Below are positions 1 through 11,015 of a stretch of DNA of 64,000 nt, one piece after another. Below the pieces are notes generated by a model. It made no database searches, was not told the DNA's origin, and saw only the letters and a program-made list of their open reading frames with translations. The position numbers and the translations under genes were made by a program. Source of the stretch: Cyanobacterium sp. uoEpiScrs1. GTDB lineage: Bacteria > Cyanobacteriota > Cyanobacteriia > Cyanobacteriales > Microcystaceae. The stretch lies in contig NZ_OX373462.1 in the NCBI RefSeq assembly GCF_947331815.1, positions 669,376 to 733,375 on the forward strand, written 5' to 3'. Position 1 is the first letter of the stretch; each line of letters begins with the position of its first letter.

Positions 1-681
<681 letters not shown>

Positions 682-1579
682 TAGTGAAGAATAAATAGTC
701 GTCATTTTTTAAAATAAAAGTATAAAAACCTTATTATTTTGCTGTGTTTTACTTTCTATTCTATTTGACTGGATAGCTTTAAATAAATCCTAAAAAACTA
801 AATACTTGTGTATCATTACATATAGACAATTAGAGTTAAACTTATATTTTTTATTAAAAAACTTTTTTAGCCAAAATTTTGTTCAACTGCCTCAGTTTGA
901 ATTGTTACTGTATTTAGTTTAAGATATACTATTTAACAATTTTATAAACTTGTATTTGACGCTATTCCTCTTCTATAGAGAGTCAAGTTATTTTTTTTAT
1001 AAAATTAGCTTAATTTATCTTGCTTAACATTCTATATAAACGCCAAAGATAAAAGATATAAGAATAAAACTAAAGCATCAATAATATAATTTTTACAAAC
1101 TCTAAGCACTGTGTTAATAGCATCATAAGGAGTTGTCTGTTTAGACTTAATGATACTGTACTTAGTATTTTTACTTTATGCACAGTTATGGCATCAAATG
1201 CTTAAATCAATTTAATGAATAAAATTATAAATTTAGAAACCCTAACAATAATAACTTGTTTCTAAGATAATTCAACTCTGAGAAAATTGCACCAGAATAA
1301 TCAATTAAATATTGACAAATTTAGTTTAGGTAATAAAAGCTATATATTTTAATATTAATCATCTTAGAATAAGACATAACTAATTTATAAAATAAAAATA
1401 ATAATTAAGATATTTTATTTTTAAGTTTAGTTTTTACAATAATAATTAATTGAACTTATCTTACTTTAGTAATATAAAACTTTACTTATTTTCAAGCTTC
1501 TAGATATCTCAATAAAATATTTAATTAATTATCTATTCTAATTAGATACGATTATTATCGTTACTTATTTTGGCATTAA
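682..1579. other. Gene-free AT-rich stretch
   Basis: About 900 bases between pheS and the livH terminator hairpin contain stops in all frames and no recognisable protein, tRNA or strong hairpin. An SD-like AAGGAG near 1127 leads to no frame of useful length. I see nothing functional here. Confidence 0.6.
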
Positions 1580-1637
1580 AAATTATAATGCAACTCAAGA
1601 AAAACATAGTGCTACTTATTGAGTTACATTATAATTT
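1580..1637 (-). terminator. Stem-loop after livH-type permease
   Basis: A 19-bp inverted repeat (arms 1580-1598 and 1619-1637, one mismatch) with a 20-nt loop lies 34 bases beyond the stop of the minus-strand permease gene. Position and strength suggest a transcription terminator; there is no long T-run. Confidence 0.65.
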
Positions 1638-1671
1638 CTTGGAAAGAATACTAACATTTATAGAAAATATA

Positions 1672-2538
1672 CTACATCATTCCTTTAAAAATTCCTTGAG
1701 GACGAATTAAGAGAATAAAAATCATGATTAGTAGGGATACTCCTAGTTTATATTCTGAACCTAGCCAGGAAATACTAACACTTAATTCTTGTACAATACC
1801 AACTACTAGTCCGCCAACAATCGCCCCATAGGGGTTGCCAATTCCTCCTAAAATTACTGAGGCAAACATAGGCAAAGTAAGAAACCATCCCATAGTTGGT
1901 TTAATAGTATAAATTAGTCCATACATTGCTCCCCCAAAAGCGGTTAGCCCTCCTGTAATTACCCAAGTCCAGAGAACTACTTTTTCCACATTAATTCCTG
2001 ATACTTTTGCTAAGTCTACATTATCGGCTACTGCTCGCATTGCCTTACCAAGTTTAGTTCTTTGTAAGAGAAGATGAAGAATTGTAATAGCCACAATGGC
2101 TAACCCCATAACGATTAGTCGATCTCGTTCAAATTTAATTCCTAAAAATTCTTGAGCAGGAACAAGGGGAAGTTGATAACTTTGATTATTACCTCCCCAA
2201 ATCATTAAAATTCCGTTGCGAATAAACAATGCTAAGCCAATAGAAATAACAATCAAAGTGGTAGAATTTGCGCGGCGATCACGCATGGGTTTCCATAGTA
2301 GATATTCCGCAATGATCATAGCAATAATGGTGCCTAAAGCCCCTAGAATCATCGAAATCCATAAATTAATCCCGTTAATTTTTGCTACCCAAGTCAAATA
2401 AGCCCCCAAAGTCATAAAATCAGCATGGGCAAAGTTAGATAACCGTAAAATTCCATAAGTGAGGGTTAAACCTACTGCGGTGAGAGCAATAATACTTCCA
2501 ATAACTAGTCCGTTAAAAATCAGTTGGGGTATTTCCAT
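1672..2538 (-). CDS. Branched-chain amino acid ABC transporter permease (LivH/NatD type)
   Basis: An inner-membrane permease of the LivH family, forming half of the channel for uptake of branched-chain or neutral amino acids. The 288 residues are almost entirely hydrophobic, with about eight membrane segments. They show the family-typical N-terminus (NGLVIGSIIALTAVGLTLTYG), the ILRLSNFAHAD segment, and near the C-terminus FASVILGGIGNPYGAIVGG, the EAA-like loop that contacts the ATPase. Cyanobacteria have related Nat (neutral amino acid) and Urt (urea) systems, and the subfamily cannot be fixed from sequence alone. No partner permease, ATPase or binding protein is adjacent, which is normal for the scattered nat genes of cyanobacteria. 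The ATG start gives the usual full length. Confidence 0.88.
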   Translation of the reverse strand: MEIPQLIFNGLVIGSIIALTAVGLTLTYGILRLSNFAHADFMTLGAYLTWVAKINGINLWISMILGALGTIIAMIIAEYLLWKPMRDRRANSTTLIVISIGLALFIRNGILMIWGGNNQSYQLPLVPAQEFLGIKFERDRLIVMGLAIVAITILHLLLQRTKLGKAMRAVADNVDLAKVSGINVEKVVLWTWVITGGLTAFGGAMYGLIYTIKPTMGWFLTLPMFASVILGGIGNPYGAIVGGLVVGIVQELSVSISWLGSEYKLGVSLLIMIFILLIRPQGIFKGMM

Positions 2539-2910
2539 AGACTCCTAAATAATGATTTACTCTGATTCCATATCATGTCATATTTAGACATCTTGGTTGA
2601 TATACTCCACTCCCTAAAGTGAGTGGAGTATATTAAATATCATTGTTTTAGATTTTTGGCTCAATGAGTTTCCCTAAATTGAAATTCTCTTTTATCTTTC
2701 ACCCAGGGGCGATTCTATTCTCAGATGTTTACCCTATTTTAGGAGCCTGTTTTTTTATTTCCTACAATATAATTCAAAATTAGAATATATGATTTCTCTA
2801 AATACTTAGTGCTTAGAATGTTGACCTGTATAAACTTTCGGATACAGAACTCCATAATTTTAGTTTGTTAGGTAAAAGTAAAGACTAAAAGGAAAAAACT
2901 AAAGCTTTTA
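2539..2910. other. Intergenic region between permease and FAD oxidoreductase
   Basis: This 370-base stretch holds the perfect hairpin at 2601-2632 and otherwise no open frame or recognisable element. Confidence 0.6.
2601..2632 (-). terminator. Perfect 12-bp stem-loop
   Basis: Arms 2601-2612 and 2621-2632 are perfectly complementary around an 8-nt loop. It lies between two minus-strand genes, so it probably ends the FAD oxidoreductase transcript and isolates the permease gene. No T-tract follows, as is common in cyanobacteria. Confidence 0.6.
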
Positions 2911-4389
2911 TTATCTAACGGTAAAAAATTGTAAAGGGTAGGAGTCAGCAACTAAAGTTTCTGCTTGTTCCTTAACCTTTTTTAGGGTTGTTGAATCAAA
3001 CGCTATTTTAGGAGTAGATTCTTCAAAATTAATCAAAGTTTTAATACGCTGATAAGCTTGGTAGGCAACAGTGGGGAAAAAAGAGAATTTGCCAGGAAGA
3101 ACACATAAATAATTACTTTGGGGATTAGACTCGATCCAATAACTATAACGCCTTTTCTGTTCCTCCTCGCTAATGAATTCAGTTTTCATACATTCATAAC
3201 TAAAAAGTTGACGATCATACAGTTTTTCTTTGCCAAAATAACGCTCTGCTAATTCTAGAATAGGCTCAATGTCAACTTCCTCCGGATCCTCATCTCTCAT
3301 ATAACCTGAATTAGCTAACATTGAGTAGATAAATTTTTTGTTGCCCTTTTCTCTTTGCTGAAGAAAATGATTGAAATGAAAACGATTCTTTGTGGACATT
3401 CTAACAAAATTATTATTTACTAGAGCTGGGTAGGCTACCACCATGGCACTTCGACTCCGTTTTAATCTAGCTCTTATCTGCAAGTCGGCTAAAAATGACT
3501 CAAATTCTTCCCCAACTGCAAAAATAAACAACTTAGCTTTCAGTCGTTTTATCAGTCCTTGTTTAGTTTTACAAATTAAACTTTTTAGGCGGATTGGACC
3601 GTAGCGATCTATTAAGAGTTTATCAATGGTAATTCCTGTTTCGAATGTTACTTCCTGATTTAGACAACTTGCTACTAAATCTTTGATAATTCTACTTGTA
3701 TTCATTGAACAATCTAGGGTGTGGAGAATCTCATAATTAGAGGGCATCATCCCATAAGAACTGTCAAATTTGGAACAAAGATTACGAATGTTTTCAGTTG
3801 ATTGACGCAGAGAACAAGATACCCCTTCGTAATTTTCTACTTGAGCATAACTAGGAGCAACACAACTATCATTATTTTTCCAATTATGTTGTTTTCCATA
3901 AGCAACTTCTAAGCGACCTAATACTCTACTGAGTTGAATATCAACTTGTACTTTATCACTTCGTAAACGAGATGAACTGATTTCTGGTGCATCAGCCTTG
4001 GGATGAATGATATGTACCGGTTGATCATTAAACCATCCTTGGGCATTAGGAATAATAGTTGGAGTGTAAAAGTTAGAAGATTTCTCAATCAAATTAATAT
4101 TACAGTTTTTCAGAAAATAGGGACTATAGAAATTGATTATATCTTCTACTCCATTGACACAATTAATAAAAGTTTGGGCGTCATCTTGGCCAGAATATAA
4201 AGCACCTGTATGAAACCACCCTTCTAATTTACCCGAGGCTAAATTACCTAATTTGAGAGATTTTTCTAGAACTTTAATAGTTAAATTACTATGACGTGAA
4301 AGAAATTCAGCTATAGCAATCCCAGCGATACCGCCTCCAACAACGACAACATCAACGTATTCTATTTCAGATGCTTGAGTTGAATTCAT
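2911..4389 (-). CDS. FAD-dependent oxidoreductase, DAO-like
   Basis: A predicted flavoprotein oxidoreductase of the DAO/glycerol-3-phosphate dehydrogenase-like superfamily with unknown substrate. The N-terminus carries a Rossmann FAD-binding motif: a hydrophobic strand ending in GGGIAG at residues 18-23, followed by a helix and the ribose-binding acidic residue E42 in KVLEK. A second FAD-related segment, KLFIFAVGEEF, follows in the middle. The 492-residue length is intact, and no signal peptide or membrane segment is seen. It stands alone, with more than 300 bases of empty DNA on both sides, so context gives no hint of the pathway. The ATG start has only a weak SD. The fold assignment is firm; the reaction is not known. 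Confidence 0.8.
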   Translation of the reverse strand: MNSTQASEIEYVDVVVVGGGIAGIAIAEFLSRHSNLTIKVLEKSLKLGNLASGKLEGWFHTGALYSGQDDAQTFINCVNGVEDIINFYSPYFLKNCNINLIEKSSNFYTPTIIPNAQGWFNDQPVHIIHPKADAPEISSSRLRSDKVQVDIQLSRVLGRLEVAYGKQHNWKNNDSCVAPSYAQVENYEGVSCSLRQSTENIRNLCSKFDSSYGMMPSNYEILHTLDCSMNTSRIIKDLVASCLNQEVTFETGITIDKLLIDRYGPIRLKSLICKTKQGLIKRLKAKLFIFAVGEEFESFLADLQIRARLKRSRSAMVVAYPALVNNNFVRMSTKNRFHFNHFLQQREKGNKKFIYSMLANSGYMRDEDPEEVDIEPILELAERYFGKEKLYDRQLFSYECMKTEFISEEEQKRRYSYWIESNPQSNYLCVLPGKFSFFPTVAYQAYQRIKTLINFEESTPKIAFDSTTLKKVKEQAETLVADSYPLQFFTVR

Positions 4390-4891
4390 GAGTTTGTTTT
4401 AATAATTTAATTTATAATCGATAGTGGACATTGACAGGTTTAGATAAAGTTTTAGAAATTGCTGTTACAGTTTTTATCTCTTTAACCATTTATTCATAAA
4501 TCAAAACCAGGATTTCAATTTCATTACTTGGATGAATTTTATACTTATTTAGTTATTTAGCAGCAGAAGCATTGGCTCCTAGGTGATCTATATAACTGTA
4601 GCATTTATTTTTTATAAACTTTTTAATATATTTTCATTTAACTAAGTTGTAAATCGACTAGTAGGACATATTTGTTTAATTCCTAAAAGGAGACAAAATA
4701 TCGACGGTTAATGTTCCGCTATTGGATACATAAATACTAAAATTCTCAAATAACTTGACATCTCAAAGCTCCTGTATGTAAAAGCATGTTACCATTACCT
4801 TATACCAAGTCAAATTAAATTTATAAATACTTTTTGGCTAGAGTTATTATTAATATAACCTATCATTTATTTAGATAAGTATTTTAGCTAG

Positions 4892-4927
4892 ATATCCTCG
4901 TCATTTAGTTGTAAATTACGAGGATAT
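4892..4927. terminator. Orphan stem-loop
   Basis: A 10-bp outer stem (4892-4901 with 4918-4927) and a 5-bp inner stem are separated by one mismatch and closed by a 4-nt loop. No intact gene ends nearby on either strand within 500 bases. Confidence 0.45.
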
Positions 4928-5050
4928 GCTGAACAGCAATGTTAGGCAAATAGTTATTTAGTAGTAGAATAAAATTTAACCAAAATACCTTACAGTTTAT
5001 TGGTCAGTAGAACTAGATTTGTTAAATAAGAGTTAATTATTATAATAACT

Positions 5051-5098
5051 AAAGACTTAACTTGATTCAAATAATATTAGATATCAAGTTAAGTCTTT
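5051..5098. terminator. Orphan stem-loop
   Basis: Arms 5051-5065 and 5084-5098 form a perfect 15-bp stem with an 18-nt loop, in the gene-free DNA upstream of the GT39 gene. It is probably a surviving terminator of a vanished gene. Confidence 0.45.
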
Positions 5099-5756
5099 CT
5101 TATTCACTAGTTTAGTTTTTTAAAATTATACTTGTCTAGTAAACTATATTTCAATAAAAATTTATACAATACCTAGTCTTACTATTATATTAATAGCTAT
5201 ATATTTTTACTAAAAGTTAGATTGTAAAAATATATTACTTAGATTTAGTTTTAACTATTAACTTTTACCATTAAGGTACCTTAATTATATTAATTATTAG
5301 AAATATAGAAAAATATCGGATTTTAGTAAAAATACTATTGATTTGATATCCTATTTAGGATAAGTTTATTTATATATAATTTAATTTAATTTTAACTTTT
5401 TTATTCGACTAGGTTTATAAATAATTATTTTTCTTTATTCAGTCAAAGGATTTAAAAATCTTTAATATTTTTTATTTCCTTAAATATAAGACGAGTAGAT
5501 CATAACTTAAATTAATCATTTTTAGTAAAATAGGTACTTTTTGTAATTGCTTAGTACGGTATTTTATTGATGGTCTAATCAATTACTTTCTGTTTAATTT
5601 TATTTCTAAAATAAGAGTTTTTAGAATGAATAAAATAAATAGAATAAATCAAAAATTACTATAAATACTATTAAAATTAATAACAAATTTTCATAACTAG
5701 CTATAATGGTGTAACACGCTGATGATGATATCATTGCTACAATTAGTCCTGTCAAG

Positions 5757-8264
5757 ATGAATATAAAAAAAATATTATCAAATTCCACTCAAGTATGGAT
5801 AATACTAGTAACGATTTGGTTTATCAGTAGTTTAAGTGATAATATCTGGTTAGTTTTAGATAATTCTATTCCTCCTTGGGATCAAAGTAATCATTTAACT
5901 AAGTCTGTTCAATATCTCCATGCATTAGAATATCCAAACTTTTTTAATAGTGAATGGTGGCGAAGTTTTTGGAGTATATCATCAAAATATCCTCCATTAA
6001 CCTATATTGTTGCTGCTTTGTTTCAAAAAATTTTTGGGGTTGGTAATGATTCTGCATTAACCACCAATATACTTTACAATGGCGTCTTAATTTTAGCAAT
6101 TTATGTATTAGGTAAAGTACTATTTAATCATCAAATAGGTTTATGGAGTGCGGGTTTATCAATGCTGTTTCCAAGATTATATCAAAGCCGCTTACAATTC
6201 TTAATTGATACTCCATTGATGACATTAACGGTTTTGTGTTTTTGTTGTTTAACTATTTGGAAACTCCAGAAAATCAATTATAAACAATGGTTATGGACAG
6301 TTATATTTGGAATCTGTTGGGGATTAGCACTATTGACAAAACAAAGTGTAATGTTTTTCTTACTTATCCCTTTATTATGGCTAGCAATAGGCTACATATT
6401 CAAACGCAAATGGCAGAGAATATTACAATTAACTATTAGTTTAATTATATCCAGTGTAATCTGGTTTCCTTGGTATCGCACTAATTGGATTTATTTATTC
6501 AGTACAATTAATAATTCTAATACAATTCCTGCCTCTTATGAGGGAGATCCCCCTCTTAATACCCTAGCAGCTTGGACTTATTATTGGCAAGATTTGCCTT
6601 CGGCAGTCACTTGGATATTACTAGTGATTCCTTTAGTTGGTTTGATACTAAATTGGTTGGGAATGTTTCCTGATAACAAACAAAAAATAGAGACAAGTAA
6701 ACTAAGACAAGGAATTGTTTGGTTAGCTATTTATTTTATTGGTTCATATTTAATTTGCTCATCTATTTTTAATAAAGATACTCGATATATTATGTCTTAT
6801 TTGCCAATTTTAGCAATATTTTTGGCTTACGGATTACTTCAATGGAGAGCAAAATGGGAACCTGTTAGGTGGATTACTTTAGGTCTTGCATTTTTAGTTA
6901 TGTGTACAAATTTATTTCCTATTCCTGGGACAGATAAAATTAGCTTAATATTAAGTGGAGGAGGATTGTTTCATCCCTATTTAGATAAAAATATTACCAA
7001 TTCTGAACTAATAAAAACTGTACAACTAACAAGTCCTTATCAGGTATCTAATTTAGGAGTTATTGTCAATACAGATTTTTTTAATCATAATACTATAAAT
7101 TATTATGGACAAGTTGCTGATTTTCAAGTGTATGGACGAGAATTAGGAAATAAAGAAAAAGACATAGAACAAGACCAGAAATATTTTGATTGGTTTGTCA
7201 CTAAAACAGGAGATAATGGATTTGCTAGAAAACCTCAATTATCTTTGGCTAAAAAATTAGAAGCTAACGTTAATTTTTCGACTATTAAAACTTGGTATCT
7301 GTCTGATAAAAATATTTTAACTTTATACCACCGTCAAGTCCCATCTGTGATTGTAAAAAAAATTTTAAATACAAATATAAATACATCTAAGAAAGTAAAT
7401 TTAGAGGAAGTTAAAATTCCCCAAAGAATTCCTTCTGGGTTTCCTGTTCCTGTCACTTATGAATGGTCAGGATCTTGGAAAGAATTAAAATCAGGTTTAG
7501 TGTTGTTAAATTGGGAACCTATACAGAAAAAGAAACAAAGCAAAATATTAGATGAGTATTGGATACACGATCATGGAATTGGAGCAGGAATGTTGTATGG
7601 AAATTATCCAGAGGAACAAACTTTTAAAGTTATTGAAAATTTTGGTATGATGGTTCCTAAAAATTTACCTTCAGGGGATTATCGATTAACAGGAATATAT
7701 CTCAATCGTAATACTAAAGAAACTTATCCTATCACTATTTCTAATGTTAATATTACTATCGATAATGATGCATCTCCCATGCCTTCATTCCCATTAGATT
7801 TAGTCACAAGGTTAAGACAACTTTCTTTAAATTTAGCTCAAGGGATAGAGGGACTTGACCCTATTTTTGAGCAAGTTGATCGGATTAACCAATATGATCC
7901 AATTCAGGATTATCTTAAACAAACCGAAGAATCATTAACTTATCGCTTAAATCATTATCCAGAAAAATATGAACTGGAATGGACTTATGGGTTAGTATTA
8001 TCCCATGTTTTACAAGAAAATCCTAAAGGTGCGATTACTAACTTAAAAAAATCAATTAAACTTGATCCCAATAACCCCTATAATTATGCTTATCTGGCAT
8101 TTGTTTATCTCTATAATTGGCAACCAAAAGCAGCAGAAATTCCTTTAAAATATGCTCTTCAACTTAAACCTAATTCTAAAGAATTTCAAATATTAGACGG
8201 AATTTCTGCTGTAATGCAGGGCAATCTTTTTAAAGGATGGCGTGTCCTATCACCCTTGCTTTAA
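5757..8264 (+). CDS. GT39/ArnT-like membrane glycosyltransferase with C-terminal TPRs
   Basis: A predicted polyprenyl-phosphate-sugar-dependent glycosyltransferase of the PMT/ArnT (GT39) type, acting at the outer face of the cytoplasmic membrane on lipid or glycan acceptors. Residues 1-400 contain about ten to twelve membrane segments. The first periplasmic loop carries the family acidic residue in PPWDQSNH (D42), and KYPPLTY follows in the next loop. The middle part (about 400-700) is a soluble domain. Residues about 735-830 read as two to three tetratricopeptide repeats (NPKGAITNLKKSIKLDPNNPYNYAYLAFVY is the clearest stretch, split over two helices). At 835 residues it is longer than plain ArnT because of this tail. 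It is monocistronic with empty DNA on both sides. Acceptor and sugar are unknown. Confidence 0.8.
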   Translation: MNIKKILSNSTQVWIILVTIWFISSLSDNIWLVLDNSIPPWDQSNHLTKSVQYLHALEYPNFFNSEWWRSFWSISSKYPPLTYIVAALFQKIFGVGNDSALTTNILYNGVLILAIYVLGKVLFNHQIGLWSAGLSMLFPRLYQSRLQFLIDTPLMTLTVLCFCCLTIWKLQKINYKQWLWTVIFGICWGLALLTKQSVMFFLLIPLLWLAIGYIFKRKWQRILQLTISLIISSVIWFPWYRTNWIYLFSTINNSNTIPASYEGDPPLNTLAAWTYYWQDLPSAVTWILLVIPLVGLILNWLGMFPDNKQKIETSKLRQGIVWLAIYFIGSYLICSSIFNKDTRYIMSYLPILAIFLAYGLLQWRAKWEPVRWITLGLAFLVMCTNLFPIPGTDKISLILSGGGLFHPYLDKNITNSELIKTVQLTSPYQVSNLGVIVNTDFFNHNTINYYGQVADFQVYGRELGNKEKDIEQDQKYFDWFVTKTGDNGFARKPQLSLAKKLEANVNFSTIKTWYLSDKNILTLYHRQVPSVIVKKILNTNINTSKKVNLEEVKIPQRIPSGFPVPVTYEWSGSWKELKSGLVLLNWEPIQKKKQSKILDEYWIHDHGIGAGMLYGNYPEEQTFKVIENFGMMVPKNLPSGDYRLTGIYLNRNTKETYPITISNVNITIDNDASPMPSFPLDLVTRLRQLSLNLAQGIEGLDPIFEQVDRINQYDPIQDYLKQTEESLTYRLNHYPEKYELEWTYGLVLSHVLQENPKGAITNLKKSIKLDPNNPYNYAYLAFVYLYNWQPKAAEIPLKYALQLKPNSKEFQILDGISAVMQGNLFKGWRVLSPLL

Positions 8265-8911
8265 AGGTTAACGTTAAATCGATTCATATAAATATAAATT
8301 GAGATATTTAGATATAATCAATATATTACATAGTTCTGCAGATTATACTGATGTCCTTCCTCAGGTTAATCATTAAATAATTATTATTCAATAATTGTAA
8401 AAACTTTTGATGATTAAAATATCACTAATAATATTTTTGGACAATCTGCAGTTTTAGGTTTAATAATTCTAGTTAAATATTTAAGAAGCTATTAATTAGA
8501 GTGGAGTGAATTATCTGATTAAATATTAACTTTTATATCATTATATGTTTTCTATAAATCGTTACTAAATATAGAAAAAGTTAATTCTATAGGATATTTT
8601 TATTTTTTATCTATTCTGTATTTATATACTGTTTATCATAAAAAAAATTAAAGTTTTAAACTAATAATATATCCTAGTTTTATATAAAAAAATAAAAATA
8701 TTTGAATCAATACTTAAAGATCTATCTCAACTGAAGTCAATAATGGCAATCAAATTAAACTCCTACTTAAAACAATTAATTTATTAACAATGAGAATATA
8801 AATCATTTAGTCTGATAGCATAAAAAGCCATCATTGTAAAAAAACAATCTTAATATTTCTAATAATGTAAACGCGTGTTAATATAGTTAATTATTGTTAA
8901 ATTAATTGATC
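8265..8911. other. Gene-free AT-rich stretch
   Basis: About 650 bases between the convergent GT39 and GT4 genes. Only weak, long-looped inverted repeats are visible, such as a CTGCAGATT pair about 110 bases apart around 8338 and 8450. No protein or RNA is recognisable. Confidence 0.5.
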
Positions 8912-9901
8912 CTATATTTTTAGTAACTTTTTATAAATTCTTTTTAGGAATAATTTAGTAAATTTAAATTTAGTTAACTTTTGAATGTCGTTAATATACT
9001 GAGACTTAAGGTCAAAAAATAAATTAATATCCTTTAAAATAAATTCTAAGCGCCGGATAATATTTCCTGCTCTATACTCAGATAATACCTGCTCTAACAA
9101 CATCATATTATCGGAAGAATTAATAGTCTTTAAAATTCTTTGTACATCATAGGTTGTTGAATACCCTGCAATTTTATAACAATTAAATCCAGGATCTAAA
9201 TAATCAGACAATCCACCATTAACACTTGAAAACACTTGGCATCCACAAGCTAAGGCTTCCATTGGCTGCAGTCCAAACCCTTCACTTATCCTTTGTTGTG
9301 CCCAATACTCTGCTGAATCGTAAAGATATACTTTTGCCCGATTAAACAATTTACCCAAATCTTCAATATAGGAATCAACAACATAAACTTGACAATGTTT
9401 CTTTAATTCAGGAACTAACTGTTTAATTAAATATTCCGAAGACTTTCTAGCCTGAATTAAAACATCAATATCTCTTTCAATATGTAAGTTAGTAAACTCA
9501 CTAGAAATTTGATTAGGTAAATAATAAATCAAAGAACTGGGAGATTTTTGTCCCCAATACCCCATTGTATTACGACTAACAGTTATAATGGGGATATCTG
9601 GCGGTAATGTAAAGTTGTATCCTGCACTATGGGCATGATAAACAACATGACAATTTTTTAATTTGCTCACTAAATTAGGAATATCAAAACCCCAACTTAT
9701 TATAAATATAGCATCTTCGATAAATTTTCTTTGTTTAAATATGTCATCAAGAAACAATGTTTCTGGTTCCCTTTGACGATAGGTAACTACTTGCGATTGG
9801 CAAATTTGTTGCGCTAGTTTAAAGATTTTTAACTCAGCCCATAATCCGCCACAAGCAAATTTACCCCCTGTACCTGGAACTAAAAAATATAGTTTTCTCA
9901 T
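8912..9901 (-). CDS. Glycosyltransferase family 4-like protein
   Basis: A predicted retaining GT-B glycosyltransferase that transfers a sugar from a nucleotide donor, probably in surface polysaccharide or glycolipid synthesis at the cytoplasmic face of the membrane. The N-terminal glycine-rich start (VPGTGGKFACGG) fits the acceptor half. The C-terminal donor half has the EX7E motif of the GT4 clan at residues 207-215 (EGFGLQPME), followed by ALACGCQVFSS and GGLSDYL. At 329 residues it is slightly short for GT4 (usually 350-400), with a compact N-terminal domain, but the core motifs are intact. It faces the GT39 gene convergently, which may reflect an old polysaccharide locus. Donor and acceptor cannot be told. 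Confidence 0.78.
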   Translation of the reverse strand: MRKLYFLVPGTGGKFACGGLWAELKIFKLAQQICQSQVVTYRQREPETLFLDDIFKQRKFIEDAIFIISWGFDIPNLVSKLKNCHVVYHAHSAGYNFTLPPDIPIITVSRNTMGYWGQKSPSSLIYYLPNQISSEFTNLHIERDIDVLIQARKSSEYLIKQLVPELKKHCQVYVVDSYIEDLGKLFNRAKVYLYDSAEYWAQQRISEGFGLQPMEALACGCQVFSSVNGGLSDYLDPGFNCYKIAGYSTTYDVQRILKTINSSDNMMLLEQVLSEYRAGNIIRRLEFILKDINLFFDLKSQYINDIQKLTKFKFTKLFLKRIYKKLLKI

Positions 9902-10347
9902 TTTAATTATTGATTATTGAAATTATTAACTAAAAATGAAATCGACAAGAAAAATATAAATAAGAATGCCAAATCAACTAGTCACACACTATTAAATTTG
10001 AATATAAGTTAAAATAAATAGTATAAATAAAGGCTTCCAGTCCTGTAGTCATCTCTCTTAATATAAAGCATTTTGCTCATAAATGTCAGACTATTTACCC
10101 TTTTTTTGAAAATATCTAAGAATGGAACAGTAAGTAACTGCCAGAATCAAGATCTTAAAATTATTAAAATCTTAGAAAATGTTAAGATAGTAGATAGTTA
10201 TTATGTACAGTAATTTTATCCTAAGTGTTCTTTAAAGTTTTATACTTAATATTTTATTTTTAGGAAATGAAGATCTTATCTATAATTGTTTATCCAAAGT
10301 ATTTAATAACTTATTTCATAAAAGTATAAATTATTTCTATCGAAAGG

Positions 10348-10391
10348 TAAAATTATCAAATTATAAATTTATTTATAATTTGATAATTTTA
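10348..10391. terminator. Orphan 18-bp AT-rich stem-loop
   Basis: Arms 10348-10365 and 10374-10391 are perfectly complementary over 18 bp with an 8-nt loop. All but a few pairs are A-T. It sits about 600 bases from the nearest gene ends, so its role (terminator or repeat) is uncertain. Confidence 0.4.
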
Positions 10392-10930
10392 AACTAATTC
10401 CAAAATAAGGAAGTTTATTTTGAATCATGAAATAAATAAGAATTTACTAAAATAATTAGTTCGGCTTTATTATCTTATTACGGACTATAGAATAATTTAT
10501 TTTTTAAAATTAGAATTTTATTTCGTAATAACTAGTGTGATTAAAATAAATTCGTCAAAAAGCTAGTAGACCAACAATAACTATAATCTAACAATTATCT
10601 ATGCAATTATTTATATAAGTCTAGCTACTATAATATTGCAGTTATCAAGTTATAAATAGTTTATTTTTATATAAACAATAATCAAGCTTATCAATTTTTC
10701 CTAAATATTTACTATGTAATTAATAAACACAATCCAGTTTTAGTAAATATAATTTTTAGCAAGCAGGTTAAGCATCCGATTTTTATTTATCAGGATAAAT
10801 TCTTACGGATTAAATCTTATAAAATTTTTGCTGTATATTCATAGCATTTAAAGTTAGTCATTAAAACGCTGCCAATGCAGATAAGCAAATATGAACTCCA
10901 AATGTATAAGAATATTTAAAATGTATACTA

Positions 10931-10962
10931 CTCTTAAAGGCAGTAAATTTTGTCTTTAAGAG
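10931..10962 (-). terminator. Stem-loop after glmM
   Basis: Arms 10931-10942 and 10951-10962 pair over 12 bp with one mismatch and an 8-nt loop, 54 bases beyond the glmM stop on the minus strand. This is the most likely glmM terminator. Confidence 0.6.
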
Positions 10963-11015
10963 CTTAAGTCGCTGTACAAACTCTTAGGTTTTTAAATTTT
11001 GACATGATCGATTTA

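Larger units (their letters stand above)
4390..5756. other. 1.4-kb gene-free stretch with two orphan hairpins
   Basis: No frame of recognisable protein is present. Two stem-loops stand out: 4892-4927 (about 15 bp with one mismatch, 4-nt loop) and 5051-5098 (15 bp perfect, 18-nt loop). Neither lies directly behind an intact gene, so they may be terminators left from lost genes. Confidence 0.55.
9902..11015. other. 1.1-kb gene-free stretch with hairpins
   Basis: No protein-like frame is seen. It holds a long perfect AT-rich stem-loop (10348-10391) and the likely glmM terminator (10931-10962). Confidence 0.55.

Noticed and set aside
8338..8455. CTGCAGATT inverted repeat with a loop over 100 bases
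   Set aside because: The arms are short and the loop is long; expected by chance.
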